Made by a program: the position numbers and the translations under genes
IMG/VR virus record: IMGVR_UViG_3300012988_000019
Span: 1 to 54,102 of that record
DNA from: a virus
Length of the DNA: 54,102 nt
Direction: 5' to 3' (one strand)
In this document: piece after piece, positions 20,872 to 28,721 of the stretch
Layout: every line of letters begins with the position of its first letter
How positions within the stretch are numbered: position 1 is the stretch's first letter
The notes under the pieces: generated by a model
Told to the model about the DNA's origin: nothing
Database searches by the model: none
Seen by the model: the letters and a program-made list of their open reading frames with translations, nothing else

Positions 20872-22958
20872 GCCCTGAATACCCACTTGTTGCTCCCTCC
20901 CGGCAGAACCTCTCGCTCGACCCGCTCCTCGTCGAAGAGCTTGGTCATGCGCTTGTGGATCGTGGATCTTCCCACACCCCGCGCTTCGGCGAGCTGGGCG
21001 GTCGTCATGCCGGTCGAGCCCGCCTCCTTGAGCAGGTCGATGATCGGGTCGCCCTTCGCCTTGCCTCCCCTCGCCGTCCTGGAGCGCGTCCCTCGCGTCT
21101 CGTGGCCATGACTGACCTGATCGCTCGGCTGCTCATCTTCGGCGCGCCAGGGGACGATATTCGGGGTCCATCCCAGGTTATCCACCTCGTTCATGCGGTA
21201 GGTGGCCGCCGGCACGGTCTTCGAATCGAGGTCGATGCGGATGTCCTTCAGACCCGAGCGGCTGAGGTAGATGGAGTCCTCACCCCATGCGTGGTTTGCC
21301 ACCGAGCCGAGCAGTCGCTGGCCCGGGCGGCTCTTGTCAGCCTTGCCCATGTGGTGCACCACGAGCAGGGCGACATTGTGCTTGCGGCTGAGCACCTTCA
21401 GCGGCTTGAAGACTCTGTTGGTCATCTCCTGCGAACGGTTCTCATCGACGTCCCCGGCGGTCATCATCAGTGTGTCGATGATGATGAGGCGGTAGGGCTC
21501 CCCATCCATGCCGGCAGCGAGCACCTCGTCGAGCCAGATCATCCAGGCGTCGCTGCTGATGGTGAAGCCCTGCTGGATGTAGGCGTTGACATCCGGGTCG
21601 AACACCTGCTCGCGGTCAGGCGGCAGCCAGTAGAGCCCAGCCGAGTCTTCCTCGTTCACCAGCTCGAACTTGTCGGTAGCCTTGCCTACCCAGATCTTCG
21701 CCGAGCGGTTCTTCAGCGTGGGGGCGGGGTCCTCCTCCTGGATGTAGAGCACGGGGCCGGGGTTCTGGATCTTGAACATCCCCAGGAAGGGAGCACCAGT
21801 CGAGACGGAGAGCGCCATGTCCAGGGCGACCCAGCTCTTGTAGCACTTCGGCTCACCAGCGATGAAGCCACATGCACCCTCGGTGAGTACCCCCTGGATC
21901 AGGTACTTGGGCTTCTTGATGTTCTTGAGCAGGAAGCCGAGGCGGTTCGGGGCGGGTCGATCGACCTGCTCCTCCTCCTCATCCTCCTTAGCCAGCTTGG
22001 CGATGGTCTCGTCCGACCGCTTGGCGATGGCCTTGGAGGCCTCGGTGATGAGTCGGCGCATCTCGTCAGCGCGGTCGCGGAACTTGTTCCAGACCGTCTC
22101 GCGTACCACCGCGACGATCTCGGCAGTGGTGCAGCCGACATCAGCGAGGCATCGAATCAGGTACCAGAGGTTCTCGCTCTTGTCCCCGTGAGCCTCACGG
22201 GCGTTGAGCAGCTCACGAGCGGTGTGATTGAGCTTGAGCTTCACCCGGGCGATGACCTCGACCCTGTCCACACCATCGATGTCGTTGGCGAGCGCGTCGG
22301 TGAGGTCTGTCTCCGCCCCAGCCTTGACCTCGGGCAGCTCGGCGAAGTCCCCCGGCTGGTAGCGGGGGCCATCGAGCCAGAGGAGCTTGCCCTTGGGGTA
22401 CTTCCCCTTGCTGTCCCGGTAGTCGGGCTTGTAGTTGGTCGAGCCCGGCACTCGGAGCAGCTTGGTCGCGAACCACCCGCCGGAGTCAGCCCCGGTGAAG
22501 TAGGTCATTTTCTGGTTCTCGTTGCCCGGCCAGGTGGCGCCGAGGAAGTCACCAGTCTGAGCGACCCAGAGCGCCTGATAGCTGCCCGGCGAGGTCTCCC
22601 AGGCGACAGTCGGCGGGTACTCGTCCAGTGTGGAGGGGTCCACCTTGTCGAGGTCAGCGAAGAGCGCGTGCTCGGTCATCGCCACGTCTTCGCGGCGGAT
22701 CGGCATCTCGAAGAGCTCAGCCGACCAGTAGATGTCGTGCTCGAGATCGTCGTTGTTGTGAGCCAGGATGTGCTCGACGATCTTGTCCCTGTCCCTGGGC
22801 CACATGAACGCAGGCCCCTCGTTGAAGCCCTTCCGTCGGATACCCGACAGCCGCTGCTCTCTGCGGTCGATCCAGGGGAAGAAGGTGTACCCGCTCTGGC
22901 GACGTCCCCATGACATCGCCATGATCCGGAGTGCCTTCTCGACCTCCGCCTTGTTCAC
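20868..22958 (-). CDS. Primase-helicase fusion (RepB primase, RepA-type AAA)
   Basis: 696 residues. Domain 1 (about 60-200) is a RepB-like archaeo-eukaryotic primase: ALFADLDKVD (paired acids), SPGSYQALWV, LLRVPGSTNYKP. Domain 2 is a RecA-fold hexameric helicase: Walker A-like GEPKCYKS near 370, Walker B LIIIDTL near 490, VVHHMGK sensor near 530. Domain 3 (640-696) is a winged helix (LAEARGVGRSTIHKRM). It would prime and unwind the replication fork. GTG start overlaps the preceding stop (GTGA). Confidence 0.85.
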   Translation of the reverse strand: MNKAEVEKALRIMAMSWGRRQSGYTFFPWIDRREQRLSGIRRKGFNEGPAFMWPRDRDKIVEHILAHNNDDLEHDIYWSAELFEMPIRREDVAMTEHALFADLDKVDPSTLDEYPPTVAWETSPGSYQALWVAQTGDFLGATWPGNENQKMTYFTGADSGGWFATKLLRVPGSTNYKPDYRDSKGKYPKGKLLWLDGPRYQPGDFAELPEVKAGAETDLTDALANDIDGVDRVEVIARVKLKLNHTARELLNAREAHGDKSENLWYLIRCLADVGCTTAEIVAVVRETVWNKFRDRADEMRRLITEASKAIAKRSDETIAKLAKEDEEEEQVDRPAPNRLGFLLKNIKKPKYLIQGVLTEGACGFIAGEPKCYKSWVALDMALSVSTGAPFLGMFKIQNPGPVLYIQEEDPAPTLKNRSAKIWVGKATDKFELVNEEDSAGLYWLPPDREQVFDPDVNAYIQQGFTISSDAWMIWLDEVLAAGMDGEPYRLIIIDTLMMTAGDVDENRSQEMTNRVFKPLKVLSRKHNVALLVVHHMGKADKSRPGQRLLGSVANHAWGEDSIYLSRSGLKDIRIDLDSKTVPAATYRMNEVDNLGWTPNIVPWRAEDEQPSDQVSHGHETRGTRSRTARGGKAKGDPIIDLLKEAGSTGMTTAQLAEARGVGRSTIHKRMTKLFDEERVEREVLPGGSNKWVFRA

Positions 22959-23170
22959 TCGCCCTCGCCCCTCACTGTTGCTCCCCAGATGGTCTTCTCG
23001 GCGAAGCTCAGCATGCCCATGAACTGCAGCAGCATGCGATCGTCGTCGTCTTCGGAAGTGGTGTCATCCCAGTAGACCTCGACATCGGGCTGACCACCCG
23101 GCATGATCTGGTAGGTGATCTCGATCCGGGCGAGCACTACCGGCGCATCGGGCTCAGACTCCGAAGTCAT
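22955..23170 (-). CDS. Small acidic protein
   Basis: 71 residues, beta then acidic (VLARIEITYQIMPGGQPDVE; DDTTSEDDDDRM). Overlaps both neighbours by a few bases. Not recognised. Confidence 0.6.
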   Translation of the reverse strand: MTSESEPDAPVVLARIEITYQIMPGGQPDVEVYWDDTTSEDDDDRMLLQFMGMLSFAEKTIWGATVRGEGE

Positions 23171-23402
23171 TGTTCCTCATTGTCTCGGCGAGCTCGGCGG
23201 ACAGCTGCAGCAGCGCTCGAGCCTCGGGCGAGTTCCGAGTCACCGAGCCATCCATATACTTCTCCTCGAGGTGGGTCAGCACCGCGCGGCGCATCTTCTC
23301 CCGGCCCTCGTTGCGACCCGCGATCCACACCGGGTCATCGATCCTGACCTTGGGCTTACCGACTGCTCCTGCGAGTCGGGACAGCTTGTCCCCGCTTGCC
23401 AT
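23154..23402 (-). CDS. Small helical protein, first gene of primase operon
   Basis: 82 residues from ATG 23402 (GGAG 6 bases before), helical (NEGREKMRRAVLTHLEEKYM). The start was chosen because an in-frame TTG upstream would overlap the -10 box. Not recognised. Confidence 0.6.
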   Translation of the reverse strand: MASGDKLSRLAGAVGKPKVRIDDPVWIAGRNEGREKMRRAVLTHLEEKYMDGSVTRNSPEARALLQLSAELAETMRNNDFGV

Positions 23403-23428
23403 ATCATCTCCAAGGCTGTTTCGTACGG

Positions 23429-23450
23429 GAGTGTGTTCGTCCTGTTCGTA
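23429..23450. promoter_or_regulatory. Candidate operator in the primase-operon leader
   Basis: GAGTGTGTTCGT, three variable bases, GTTCGTA; the same 22-base element (19 identical) occurs at 19964-19985. TTCGTTACGAA-type inverted repeats surround it. Confidence 0.45.
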
Positions 23451-23464
23451 ACGAATCGTGCTCA

Positions 23465-23494
23465 ATACTAGGAGTGAGGAGTGTGAGATGTCAA
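23465..23494 (-). promoter_or_regulatory. Promoter of the primase-helicase operon
   Basis: -35 TTGACA (23494-23489), 18-base spacer, -10 TAGTAT (23470-23465); about 60-base leader to ATG 23402. Confidence 0.6.
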
Positions 23495-23521
23495 CGATAC
23501 GAAACGGGCTCGATCCCTGCC

Positions 23522-23550
23522 TTGACTCATCGATCCACCCGCCCTAGTAT
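23522..23550 (+). promoter_or_regulatory. Leaderless promoter, divergent to 23465
   Basis: -35 TTGACT, 17-base spacer, -10 TAGTAT (23545-23550), TGAGGC, ATG 23557. Confidence 0.7.
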
Positions 23551-23556
23551 TGAGGC

Positions 23557-24129
23557 ATGCTCACGATCCATGACCTGCTTCAGGACCCGGTTTACAAGGG
23601 GTTCCTGCGCACCGTGCCAACCCTGCCCGATATCTACGGGCCCGACCGCAAGCCCTGGCGCCTGATGGTGCTGCTGAAGGGGGAGAAGCACTGGCGGTCG
23701 AAGCGGTACGGCACCTACCGCGAGGCGTTCGCGGCTCTGAAGAAGTATCTCCCTCGCGCGGCTGACGCGACGATTAACTGCCCGGCGATCGACTGGCAGC
23801 CGCCGACGAAGGTGGTCAAGGTCAAGGGCAAGTACATCGTCAAGGGCAAGGGCAAGAACGCCAAGAAGGTCCAGGTGACCAAGACCATCACCTGGAAGCC
23901 CAAGATGCCGATGGACGAGTTCGAGGAGCACTACTGGTGCCCCTTCTGCCGGCGGCCCACGGTCTTCCGCACCATGGACTCGCACACCTCGCTGCCCGCT
24001 CGCAAGACCGCGGGTGTGGGCATCGACCCGACGCTCCAGCGCTGCATCATCTGCGGTGCCAGCGAGAACATCGTCAACCTCCGCAACCCCGCCGCTCACC
24101 AGCGGTGGGACGTCTACGCAGTTCGCTAA
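23557..24129 (+). CDS. Zinc-finger protein of actinophage type
   Basis: 190 residues. N-terminal alpha/beta part (KPWRLMVLLKGEKHWRSKRY, a small beta sheet with helix), a Lys-rich hinge (KVKGKYIVKGKGKNAKK), then a four-Cys zinc ribbon: YWCPFCRRPT and RCIICGASE. Probably a nucleic-acid-binding protein. First gene of the plus-strand unit; leaderless. Confidence 0.7.
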   Translation: MLTIHDLLQDPVYKGFLRTVPTLPDIYGPDRKPWRLMVLLKGEKHWRSKRYGTYREAFAALKKYLPRAADATINCPAIDWQPPTKVVKVKGKYIVKGKGKNAKKVQVTKTITWKPKMPMDEFEEHYWCPFCRRPTVFRTMDSHTSLPARKTAGVGIDPTLQRCIICGASENIVNLRNPAAHQRWDVYAVR

Positions 24130-24134
24130 GGAGC

Positions 24135-24752
24135 ATGGTGGAATACCCCCAGCCGCCCATCCCGCCCGGCTACATCGAGATCGAGTTCATCGACGAGAAC
24201 ATCTCGCCGGTGCGCTACTACTTCCGTGACATCATCTCCTACCGGACGACCGACTACCGAGGTGAGCCGATGTCGGACATGATCGTCAAGCTAGACGACA
24301 CGACGCACCTCACCTACCCGCTCAGGCACATCCTGGTCTGGAAGGTGAAGAAGAACGGCCCCGAGTACATCGAGGAGCTGCGCACCTACGAGATGATGCT
24401 GCACGAGCAGGGCCACCCGGAGAAGGAGGATCCCGATCACCCGGGGCGCACCCTTCAGCGGTTCGGCAACTGCCGGTACTGCGGAGCCAACCCCCACTCG
24501 GTGGTCACTAGCCCGAGAGGAGGTACTCGAGCCGAGTTCAGCGAGCAGGAGCAGGAGCTGATCCGCCGCACCACCAAGCTCGGGCCCGGTGACGCCTACT
24601 TCCCGCCGGGGGTTACCGCCCCGCCGCCGTCGCTGCCGACCCCAAAGTGGGACCCGCCGAACTGGCCTGAGATGCCGCCGATGCAGCCCCGTCATGGTCG
24701 CTCCAAGTCGCCGATGCAGACTGTGATCGATACGATCCTGGGCCGCAGCTGA
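24135..24752 (+). CDS. Hypothetical protein with Pro-rich tail
   Basis: 205 residues from ATG 24135 (AAGGAG just upstream, overlapping the previous stop). N-terminal beta part (IEIEFIDENISPVRYYFRDI), a CRYCGA zinc-type pair near 116, and a Pro/Trp-rich C-terminus. Not recognised. Confidence 0.65.
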   Translation: MVEYPQPPIPPGYIEIEFIDENISPVRYYFRDIISYRTTDYRGEPMSDMIVKLDDTTHLTYPLRHILVWKVKKNGPEYIEELRTYEMMLHEQGHPEKEDPDHPGRTLQRFGNCRYCGANPHSVVTSPRGGTRAEFSEQEQELIRRTTKLGPGDAYFPPGVTAPPPSLPTPKWDPPNWPEMPPMQPRHGRSKSPMQTVIDTILGRS

Positions 24753-25042
24753 TGCGCGGTCACATGTGGGTCGAGCTCAAGATGACCCCCGTCGAGGTCG
24801 AGGAGATGCCCGACGGAACACTCAACCTCTCCGTGGCCGAAGCTGCCGAGGAGATCGCCCATGAGGAGGCGCAGTATGGATGCTGGATCTGCTTCACTCC
24901 GCTCGACCGCAACAATCTCGGTACCGACTGCCTCGGTGGCTTCGGACCTCGAGACGTTCCGTACGAGCCTGCCCCAGATCAGGCTGAAGAAGGCCCGGCT
25001 GATGGCTCGCATGGAGGCCCAGGGCCCGACCTGGGATCGTGA
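24752..25042 (+). CDS. Small CxxC protein
   Basis: 96 residues, starting by TGATG overlap (MRGHMWVELKMTPVEVEEMP). CWICFTPL with a later Cys looks like a zinc knuckle. Composition after about residue 66 becomes Pro/Gly/Asp-rich, while another frame becomes protein-like, so the authentic end may be by frameshift into the next frame. Confidence 0.55.
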   Translation: MRGHMWVELKMTPVEVEEMPDGTLNLSVAEAAEEIAHEEAQYGCWICFTPLDRNNLGTDCLGGFGPRDVPYEPAPDQAEEGPADGSHGGPGPDLGS

Positions 25043-25160
25043 CTTCGCCGAGGCCCTCTACGTGAAGCTGTGCGACGAGGGGCTCACCCCGGTCTTCGAC
25101 AAGCTGTGCCAGGAGAAGGGCCACCCGCTTCAGGTCTGGGGTGGCGACGCCAACGGTTAG
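24876..25160 (+). CDS. Overlapping small helical protein
   Basis: 94 residues from ATG 24876 (AGGAGG 6 bases upstream), overlapping the previous gene by 167 bases. The first 25 residues are low-complexity Ser/Thr/Ala; from LETFRTSLPQIRLKKARLMA on it is convincing helix (DFAEALYVKLCDEGLTPVFD). GTG at 24936 is an alternative start. It may instead be the +1 frameshift extension of the previous gene. Confidence 0.5.
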   Translation: MDAGSASLRSTATISVPTASVASDLETFRTSLPQIRLKKARLMARMEAQGPTWDRDFAEALYVKLCDEGLTPVFDKLCQEKGHPLQVWGGDANG

Positions 25161-25166
25161 CTCGAC

Positions 25167-25195
25167 TTGACAACCGTCAGCCCTAGTCTTAGAAT
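25167..25195 (+). promoter_or_regulatory. Leaderless promoter
   Basis: -35 TTGACA, 17-base spacer, -10 TAGAAT (25190-25195), TGAGGC, ATG 25202. Confidence 0.75.
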
Positions 25196-25201
25196 TGAGG
25201 C

Positions 25202-25576
25202 ATGACGAAGTACTTCCCGCGAGTAGGTGACTGGGTCAGGTGGCTCACGTCGACCAAGGGCCAAGAAGGCCAGGTCGTCGAGGCTGCTTGGCCCAGCTTC
25301 ACTGTTCGCTGGGTGGGTGTGGACGAGCCCCAGGTCTTCCCGCTGGGCTTCCTGTACTTCACCGGCGAGCAGTCATCGATGAGCATGGAGCCGATCACGC
25401 CGAAGAAGAAGCTCAAGGCTGTCGCTATCGACTCCACACCGAAGGGTCGAGCGATGACTGTGCGCGAGGCGGCCGGCGCCCTTGACACTACTCCTCGCGC
25501 TATCCGAATGAAGCTGCGCGCCGGCAAGCTGAAGGGCCTTCAGCGCGACGGCCGATGGGTGGAGGTCTACCTGTGA
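25202..25576 (+). CDS. SH3-like plus helix-turn-helix protein
   Basis: 124 residues. The first 55 are a small beta barrel (VGDWVRWLTSTKGQEGQVVE, FTVRWVGVDEPQVFP); the last 45 are a MerR/excisionase-type helix-turn-helix (TVREAAGALDTTPRAIRMKL, GKLKGLQRDGRW). Likely DNA-binding regulator. Leaderless. Confidence 0.7.
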   Translation: MTKYFPRVGDWVRWLTSTKGQEGQVVEAAWPSFTVRWVGVDEPQVFPLGFLYFTGEQSSMSMEPITPKKKLKAVAIDSTPKGRAMTVREAAGALDTTPRAIRMKLRAGKLKGLQRDGRWVEVYL

Positions 25577-25908
25577 CATCGCTCCGCGAGTTGCTCGGTA
25601 TCAAGATCAGCCAGACGGGGTATGAGTACTCCTCGGATGGTCATCGAATTGGTACCTTCGGCTCGGCCTTCGTCCCGGGTCGACCCGACATCATCTGGCA
25701 GGGGGACTTCCTCGAGTACGACGCGGAGTACTTCCGCAATCGCACTGAGTACGAGGCCTGGCTGGCTGAGATGATCAGGCGGGAGTTCAAGCCCGCGCTC
25801 TCGGTGATCATGCAGGCGGGTCTCCTGCCCAAGCCCCTCCGTGAGCGGGCTGACATCCCATACAAGATCGAGTACCCGATCCACCATGGGGATGTTGACT
25901 GTGAGTAA
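25573..25908 (+). CDS. Hypothetical protein
   Basis: 111 residues from GTG 25573, overlapping the previous stop (GTGA). Helical, with SLRELLGIKISQTGYEYSSD and EYEAWLAEMIRREFKPALSV. Not recognised. Confidence 0.6.
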   Translation: MTSLRELLGIKISQTGYEYSSDGHRIGTFGSAFVPGRPDIIWQGDFLEYDAEYFRNRTEYEAWLAEMIRREFKPALSVIMQAGLLPKPLRERADIPYKIEYPIHHGDVDCE

Positions 25909-27061
25909 GCGAGGCGGCCTGGGCGTCCGTCACGCCCGTGCCGATCGTCAGCAGCAGGCCTCGGGCTACCGCCTGGTGGGCGTTCCGTCAGGCTCCCCAG
26001 TAGCTGAGTGCCTCGATCCCTACCGCCGATGGCAGTACGGCTATCGTACGGGCGTGATCGTGCGCAATAGTACTGCGATGGTCACCGTGCAGTGGGATGG
26101 TGAGGAGTCATTCACCACCTACTCGGCGGGCGATGCGCGATACAAGGTGGACACGAACCTGTGGCGCATCGGAGAGTCACGAAGCAAGTCGCCCTTGACT
26201 GCCTTGACATCGCCGGCAGGGGAGGATAGATTTACCTCATCGCCTCACCCGGGGGCACCGACAACAACAGGAGGGTCAGCGATGGCTGACGACACGACGA
26301 CCTACACGGTCGAGGAGATCGACGCGATGATGCTGCCGGCGCTGCGCAAGCTCGCCGCCGAGCACTACGAGGCCGACGACCTGAAGGGTCTGAAGAAGGC
26401 CCAGCTGCAGACGCTGCTCAAGGAGAACCCCGCGATCATCGCCTCCGACGATGTCGACGAGGACGAGGTCGACGACGAGGAGCTGGACGACGAGGTCGAG
26501 GACGAGGACGAGGAGGACGACACCCCCGAGACCGAGTCGGACGACGAGCTCGACGACATCGAGGTCGACGAGGACGAGGAGGTCGACGAGCCGGTCCCCG
26601 CCCCGAAGAAGTCCCGCGCCAAGGCGGCCGACAAGCCGGCTCCGGCGAAGGCGACCAAGGCCAAGGCGGACACCCCGCCCGAGCCGACGGGCGACACGCT
26701 GACCGCCAAGCAGGTCGCCACCCGCATCGGCACCGACGCCAAGACGCTGCGCAAGTTCTTCCGGAGCGACGCCAGCACCGTCGAGGCGGTCGGCCAGGGC
26801 GGGCGCTACGAGTTCGCCAAGGAGGACCTCGAGACGATCCGCTCGGAGTTCAACGCCTGGAACACGAGCCGCCCGACGCGGTCGGCCCCCGGCGCCAAGG
26901 CCGACAAGCCGGCCGAGCCGAAGCGCAAGGCGGCCGAGGAGGTCCCGGACGAGGAGCTCGAGCTGGAGGACGACGAGGAGGCCTCGGGCCCCAGCGACGA
27001 CGAGCTGGACGACCTGGAGCTCGAGGACGACGAGCTGGACGACGACGAGCTGGACGACTGA
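25892..27061 (+). CDS. Long form: beta-barrel protein reading into the acidic HTH protein
   Basis: The frame beginning near ATG 25892 or GTG 25901 (TVSKRGGLGVRHARADRQQQ) codes a small beta domain (YGYRTGVIVRNSTAMVTVQW) and has no stop before joining the 26282 gene. A separate promoter and start lie inside. Either a natural two-isoform locus or loss of the upstream gene's stop. The exact start is uncertain. Confidence 0.5.
   Translation: MLTVSKRGGLGVRHARADRQQQASGYRLVGVPSGSPVAECLDPYRRWQYGYRTGVIVRNSTAMVTVQWDGEESFTTYSAGDARYKVDTNLWRIGESRSKSPLTALTSPAGEDRFTSSPHPGAPTTTGGSAMADDTTTYTVEEIDAMMLPALRKLAAEHYEADDLKGLKKAQLQTLLKENPAIIASDDVDEDEVDDEELDDEVEDEDEEDDTPETESDDELDDIEVDEDEEVDEPVPAPKKSRAKAADKPAPAKATKAKADTPPEPTGDTLTAKQVATRIGTDAKTLRKFFRSDASTVEAVGQGGRYEFAKEDLETIRSEFNAWNTSRPTRSAPGAKADKPAEPKRKAAEEVPDEELELEDDEEASGPSDDELDDLELEDDELDDDELDD
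26204..26232 (+). promoter_or_regulatory. Internal promoter
   Basis: -35 TTGACA, 17-base spacer, -10 TAGATT (26227-26232), 3' part of the upstream reading frame. About 43-base leader to ATG 26282 with AGGAGG. Confidence 0.65.
26282..27061 (+). CDS. Acidic DNA-binding protein (paralog 2)
   Basis: 259 residues from ATG 26282. An N-terminal SAP/Rho-N-like helical unit (LRKLAAEHYEADDLKGLKKA), a long Asp/Glu tract (about 60-105), a Lys/Ala/Pro linker, a helix-turn-helix (TAKQVATRIGTDAKTLRKFF ... GRYEFAKEDLETI, 140-195), then a second Asp/Glu tail. The core matches the 15477 protein. Strong promoter and ribosome site suggest high expression. Probably a nucleoid or replication-associated protein; role inferred. 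Confidence 0.7.
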   Translation: MADDTTTYTVEEIDAMMLPALRKLAAEHYEADDLKGLKKAQLQTLLKENPAIIASDDVDEDEVDDEELDDEVEDEDEEDDTPETESDDELDDIEVDEDEEVDEPVPAPKKSRAKAADKPAPAKATKAKADTPPEPTGDTLTAKQVATRIGTDAKTLRKFFRSDASTVEAVGQGGRYEFAKEDLETIRSEFNAWNTSRPTRSAPGAKADKPAEPKRKAAEEVPDEELELEDDEEASGPSDDELDDLELEDDELDDDELDD

Positions 27062-27072
27062 CCCCTCCACAC

Positions 27073-27084
27073 CAGCCCGCGGGC
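27073..27084 (+). terminator. Palindrome AGCCCGCGGGCT
   Basis: 12-base perfect palindrome 12 bases after the stop of paralog 2; may attenuate before the next two genes. Confidence 0.4.
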
Positions 27085-27162
27085 TCGGGGCTTTCAACGC
27101 CGCCTCGAGACTAAACGACCCGGCTTAGCAGGGCGCCCGCACTTCCAGCTCAAGGAGAAAGC

Positions 27163-27342
27163 ATGCCGATCCGCCGGCACAACATCCGCAAGTGGTCCGA
27201 GTCGAAGAAGATCGCGGGCACCAAGAAGGAGCTCCACTACTGGAGCTGCTCGCACTGCCAGGAGTCGAACGCCACCGACTCCAAGAAGCAGCGCGACAAG
27301 CAGGCCGCCGAGCACGAGCAGAAGATCACGGTGAACCGCTGA
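27163..27342 (+). CDS. Small basic CxxC protein
   Basis: 59 residues, basic (MPIRRHNIRKWSESKKIAGT) with CSHC at about 31-34. AAGGAG precedes the ATG. Stop overlaps the next start (TGATG). May bind nucleic acid. Confidence 0.65.
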   Translation: MPIRRHNIRKWSESKKIAGTKKELHYWSCSHCQESNATDSKKQRDKQAAEHEQKITVNR

Positions 27343-27761
27343 TGGGCCTCTCTACCTTCCTCGTCACCTGCGCCAACCCTCGGTGTGGGCAGCAGAACCC
27401 GCTCCGTCACCCCTCCTTCCAGAACGATGCCAAGCGGCTCATCGGGGTGGTCTTCAAGTGCATCCACTGCGATGAGGTGAACGAGGTCAGCGCAGACCAT
27501 GACGCCGAGGAGATCCCGGCTCAGCCCCTCGCCGCGGTGCTGCCCTTCCCCAAGCTCAAGGGGGCTGAGGAGTCCGCCAAGCCGACGCCGGCCGTGATGC
27601 CGAAGCGACGCCCCGAGGCCAAGCCGAAGGCGCCCCAGAAGCAGCAGAAGCAGTCCAAGCGGCAGCCCTACCTCGGCCTCACCCAGCGCATCGACCTCGG
27701 CCTCTACGTCGAGGCCCGCCAGCGGGCCGAACAGGGCATGGACCCGAACGAAGAAGACTGA
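27342..27761 (+). CDS. Zinc-ribbon protein
   Basis: 139 residues. CANPRCGQQNP (Cys about 10 and 15) and KCIHCDEVNE (39, 42) make a zinc ribbon; then a Pro/Lys-rich linker and a terminal helix (GLTQRIDLGLYVEARQRAEQ). Not recognised. Confidence 0.65.
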   Translation: MGLSTFLVTCANPRCGQQNPLRHPSFQNDAKRLIGVVFKCIHCDEVNEVSADHDAEEIPAQPLAAVLPFPKLKGAEESAKPTPAVMPKRRPEAKPKAPQKQQKQSKRQPYLGLTQRIDLGLYVEARQRAEQGMDPNEED

Positions 27762-27769
27762 CACCAGTC

Positions 27770-27800
27770 GGCCCCCGCCTCGAGATGAGGATCGGGGGCC
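27770..27800. terminator. Bidirectional terminator
   Basis: GGCCCCCG ... CGGGGGCC, a perfect 8-bp stem with 15-base loop between the convergent genes ending at 27761 (+) and 27814 (-). Confidence 0.7.
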
Positions 27801-27813
27801 TTCTGGCGTGTGT

Positions 27814-28269
27814 TTATCGCGCGATCATCGGGTGATCGAGCTGATCGAGCAGGTCGAATCCTGCCCCGAGAAGCTCATCCGGCTCATCCGTGATCGCCGC
27901 AATGGGCGAAGTGATCGAGTCGGTGGGCTCATCGGGCACCGGCGATTCCTGACCCTCTCCAAGAAAGTCGAACTCGTCGCCCTCGATGTCCTCCACACCC
28001 GGGGAGGCCTTGGGCCGGCCAGAGCCGATCTTCAGGCCTCGGCGCTGAGCCTCAGCCCAGGCGTCGATCTCGCAGTCGCTCGGCAGACCGCCGGCCTTGG
28101 TGATGCGCAGGTAGTCAGCGGCGATCCCGCGGATGTTCTCGGCCGGCTGAGAGAGCCGCCATGCCATGCGAGCATCGTCGTAGTCCACATTGTCGACCGG
28201 CATCGTGAGCTCGGGGTACAGGCTGTTCCGGTACCGCGAGCCTCGCTTCTTCGGGTTACCGCCCGGCAT
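27814..28269 (-). CDS. Hypothetical protein
   Basis: 151 residues; first half helical (MAWRLSQPAENIRGIAADYL), second half acidic and disordered (VEDIEGDEFDFLGEGQESPV), ending in a helix. It overlaps the nuclease gene by 14 bases with GGAGG at the start. Not recognised. Confidence 0.6.
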   Translation of the reverse strand: MPGGNPKKRGSRYRNSLYPELTMPVDNVDYDDARMAWRLSQPAENIRGIAADYLRITKAGGLPSDCEIDAWAEAQRRGLKIGSGRPKASPGVEDIEGDEFDFLGEGQESPVPDEPTDSITSPIAAITDEPDELLGAGFDLLDQLDHPMIAR

Positions 28270-28561
28270 TCTTGAGCACCTCCTTGACTACCGCGAGAGC
28301 CTCGGCAGGGGACGTAACCACCTGCGCGTGACCACCCGCGTTCTCGATCTGGCTGTGCACCAGCACCTGCCTCGGCGAGACGTCGCCTCGGGTCTCGGGG
28401 TGCTTGGTCTCGAGGCCGATGAACAGCCCCTCTGCACAGACGATGATGTCCGGCAGCCCCGCCATCATGAACTCGCTGCCGTGAACCTTGAAGCAGAAGT
28501 AGCCTTCAGCACGGAGCTCGGTCATGATCTTGCGGCTGAGCTTAGACTCCCGCTGGGTCAT
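28256..28561 (-). CDS. VRR-NUC nuclease
   Basis: 101-residue stand-alone VRR-NUC of the PD-(D/E)XK superfamily. Motifs: Glu in SKLSRKIMTELRAEGYF, Asp in MMAGLPDIIVC, and ExK in IGLETKHPETRGD followed by SPRQVLVHSQIENAGG. Such phage enzymes act as junction or flap nucleases in replication and recombination. ATG 28561 has TAGGAGA upstream. Confidence 0.85.
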   Translation of the reverse strand: MTQRESKLSRKIMTELRAEGYFCFKVHGSEFMMAGLPDIIVCAEGLFIGLETKHPETRGDVSPRQVLVHSQIENAGGHAQVVTSPAEALAVVKEVLKNAGR

Positions 28562-28608
28562 GATCTTCTCCTAAGTATGTAAGGGCAATCCGCCCTATCC
28601 GATGCACT

Positions 28609-28637
28609 GATACTATCGGATTGATAGCTGGCAATCA
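28609..28637 (-). promoter_or_regulatory. Promoter with overlapping inverted repeats
   Basis: -35 TTGATT (28637-28632), 17-base spacer, -10 TAGTAT (28614-28609). CGATGCACTGA overlaps the start region and TATCGGAT repeats flank the -10, suggesting an operator. Confidence 0.55.
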
Positions 28638-28660
28638 AGGATCTTTCTGACACAGGACAA

Positions 28661-28685
28661 AGCCCCTCTCCGGTGTGGAAAGGGG
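28661..28685 (-). terminator. Terminator of the recombination operon
   Basis: GGCCCCTTTCC-ACACC-GGAGAGGGGC followed by TTTGTCC on the minus strand, 37 bases past the SSB-like gene. Confidence 0.65.
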
Positions 28686-28721
28686 CCCTGTCTATCCTGC
28701 TAGAGGGTTGGTCCAACCCCC

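Noticed and set aside
20955-22913. 652-codon plus-strand frame opposite the primase-helicase
   Set aside because: Shadow of a gene with clear primase and helicase motifs on the other strand.
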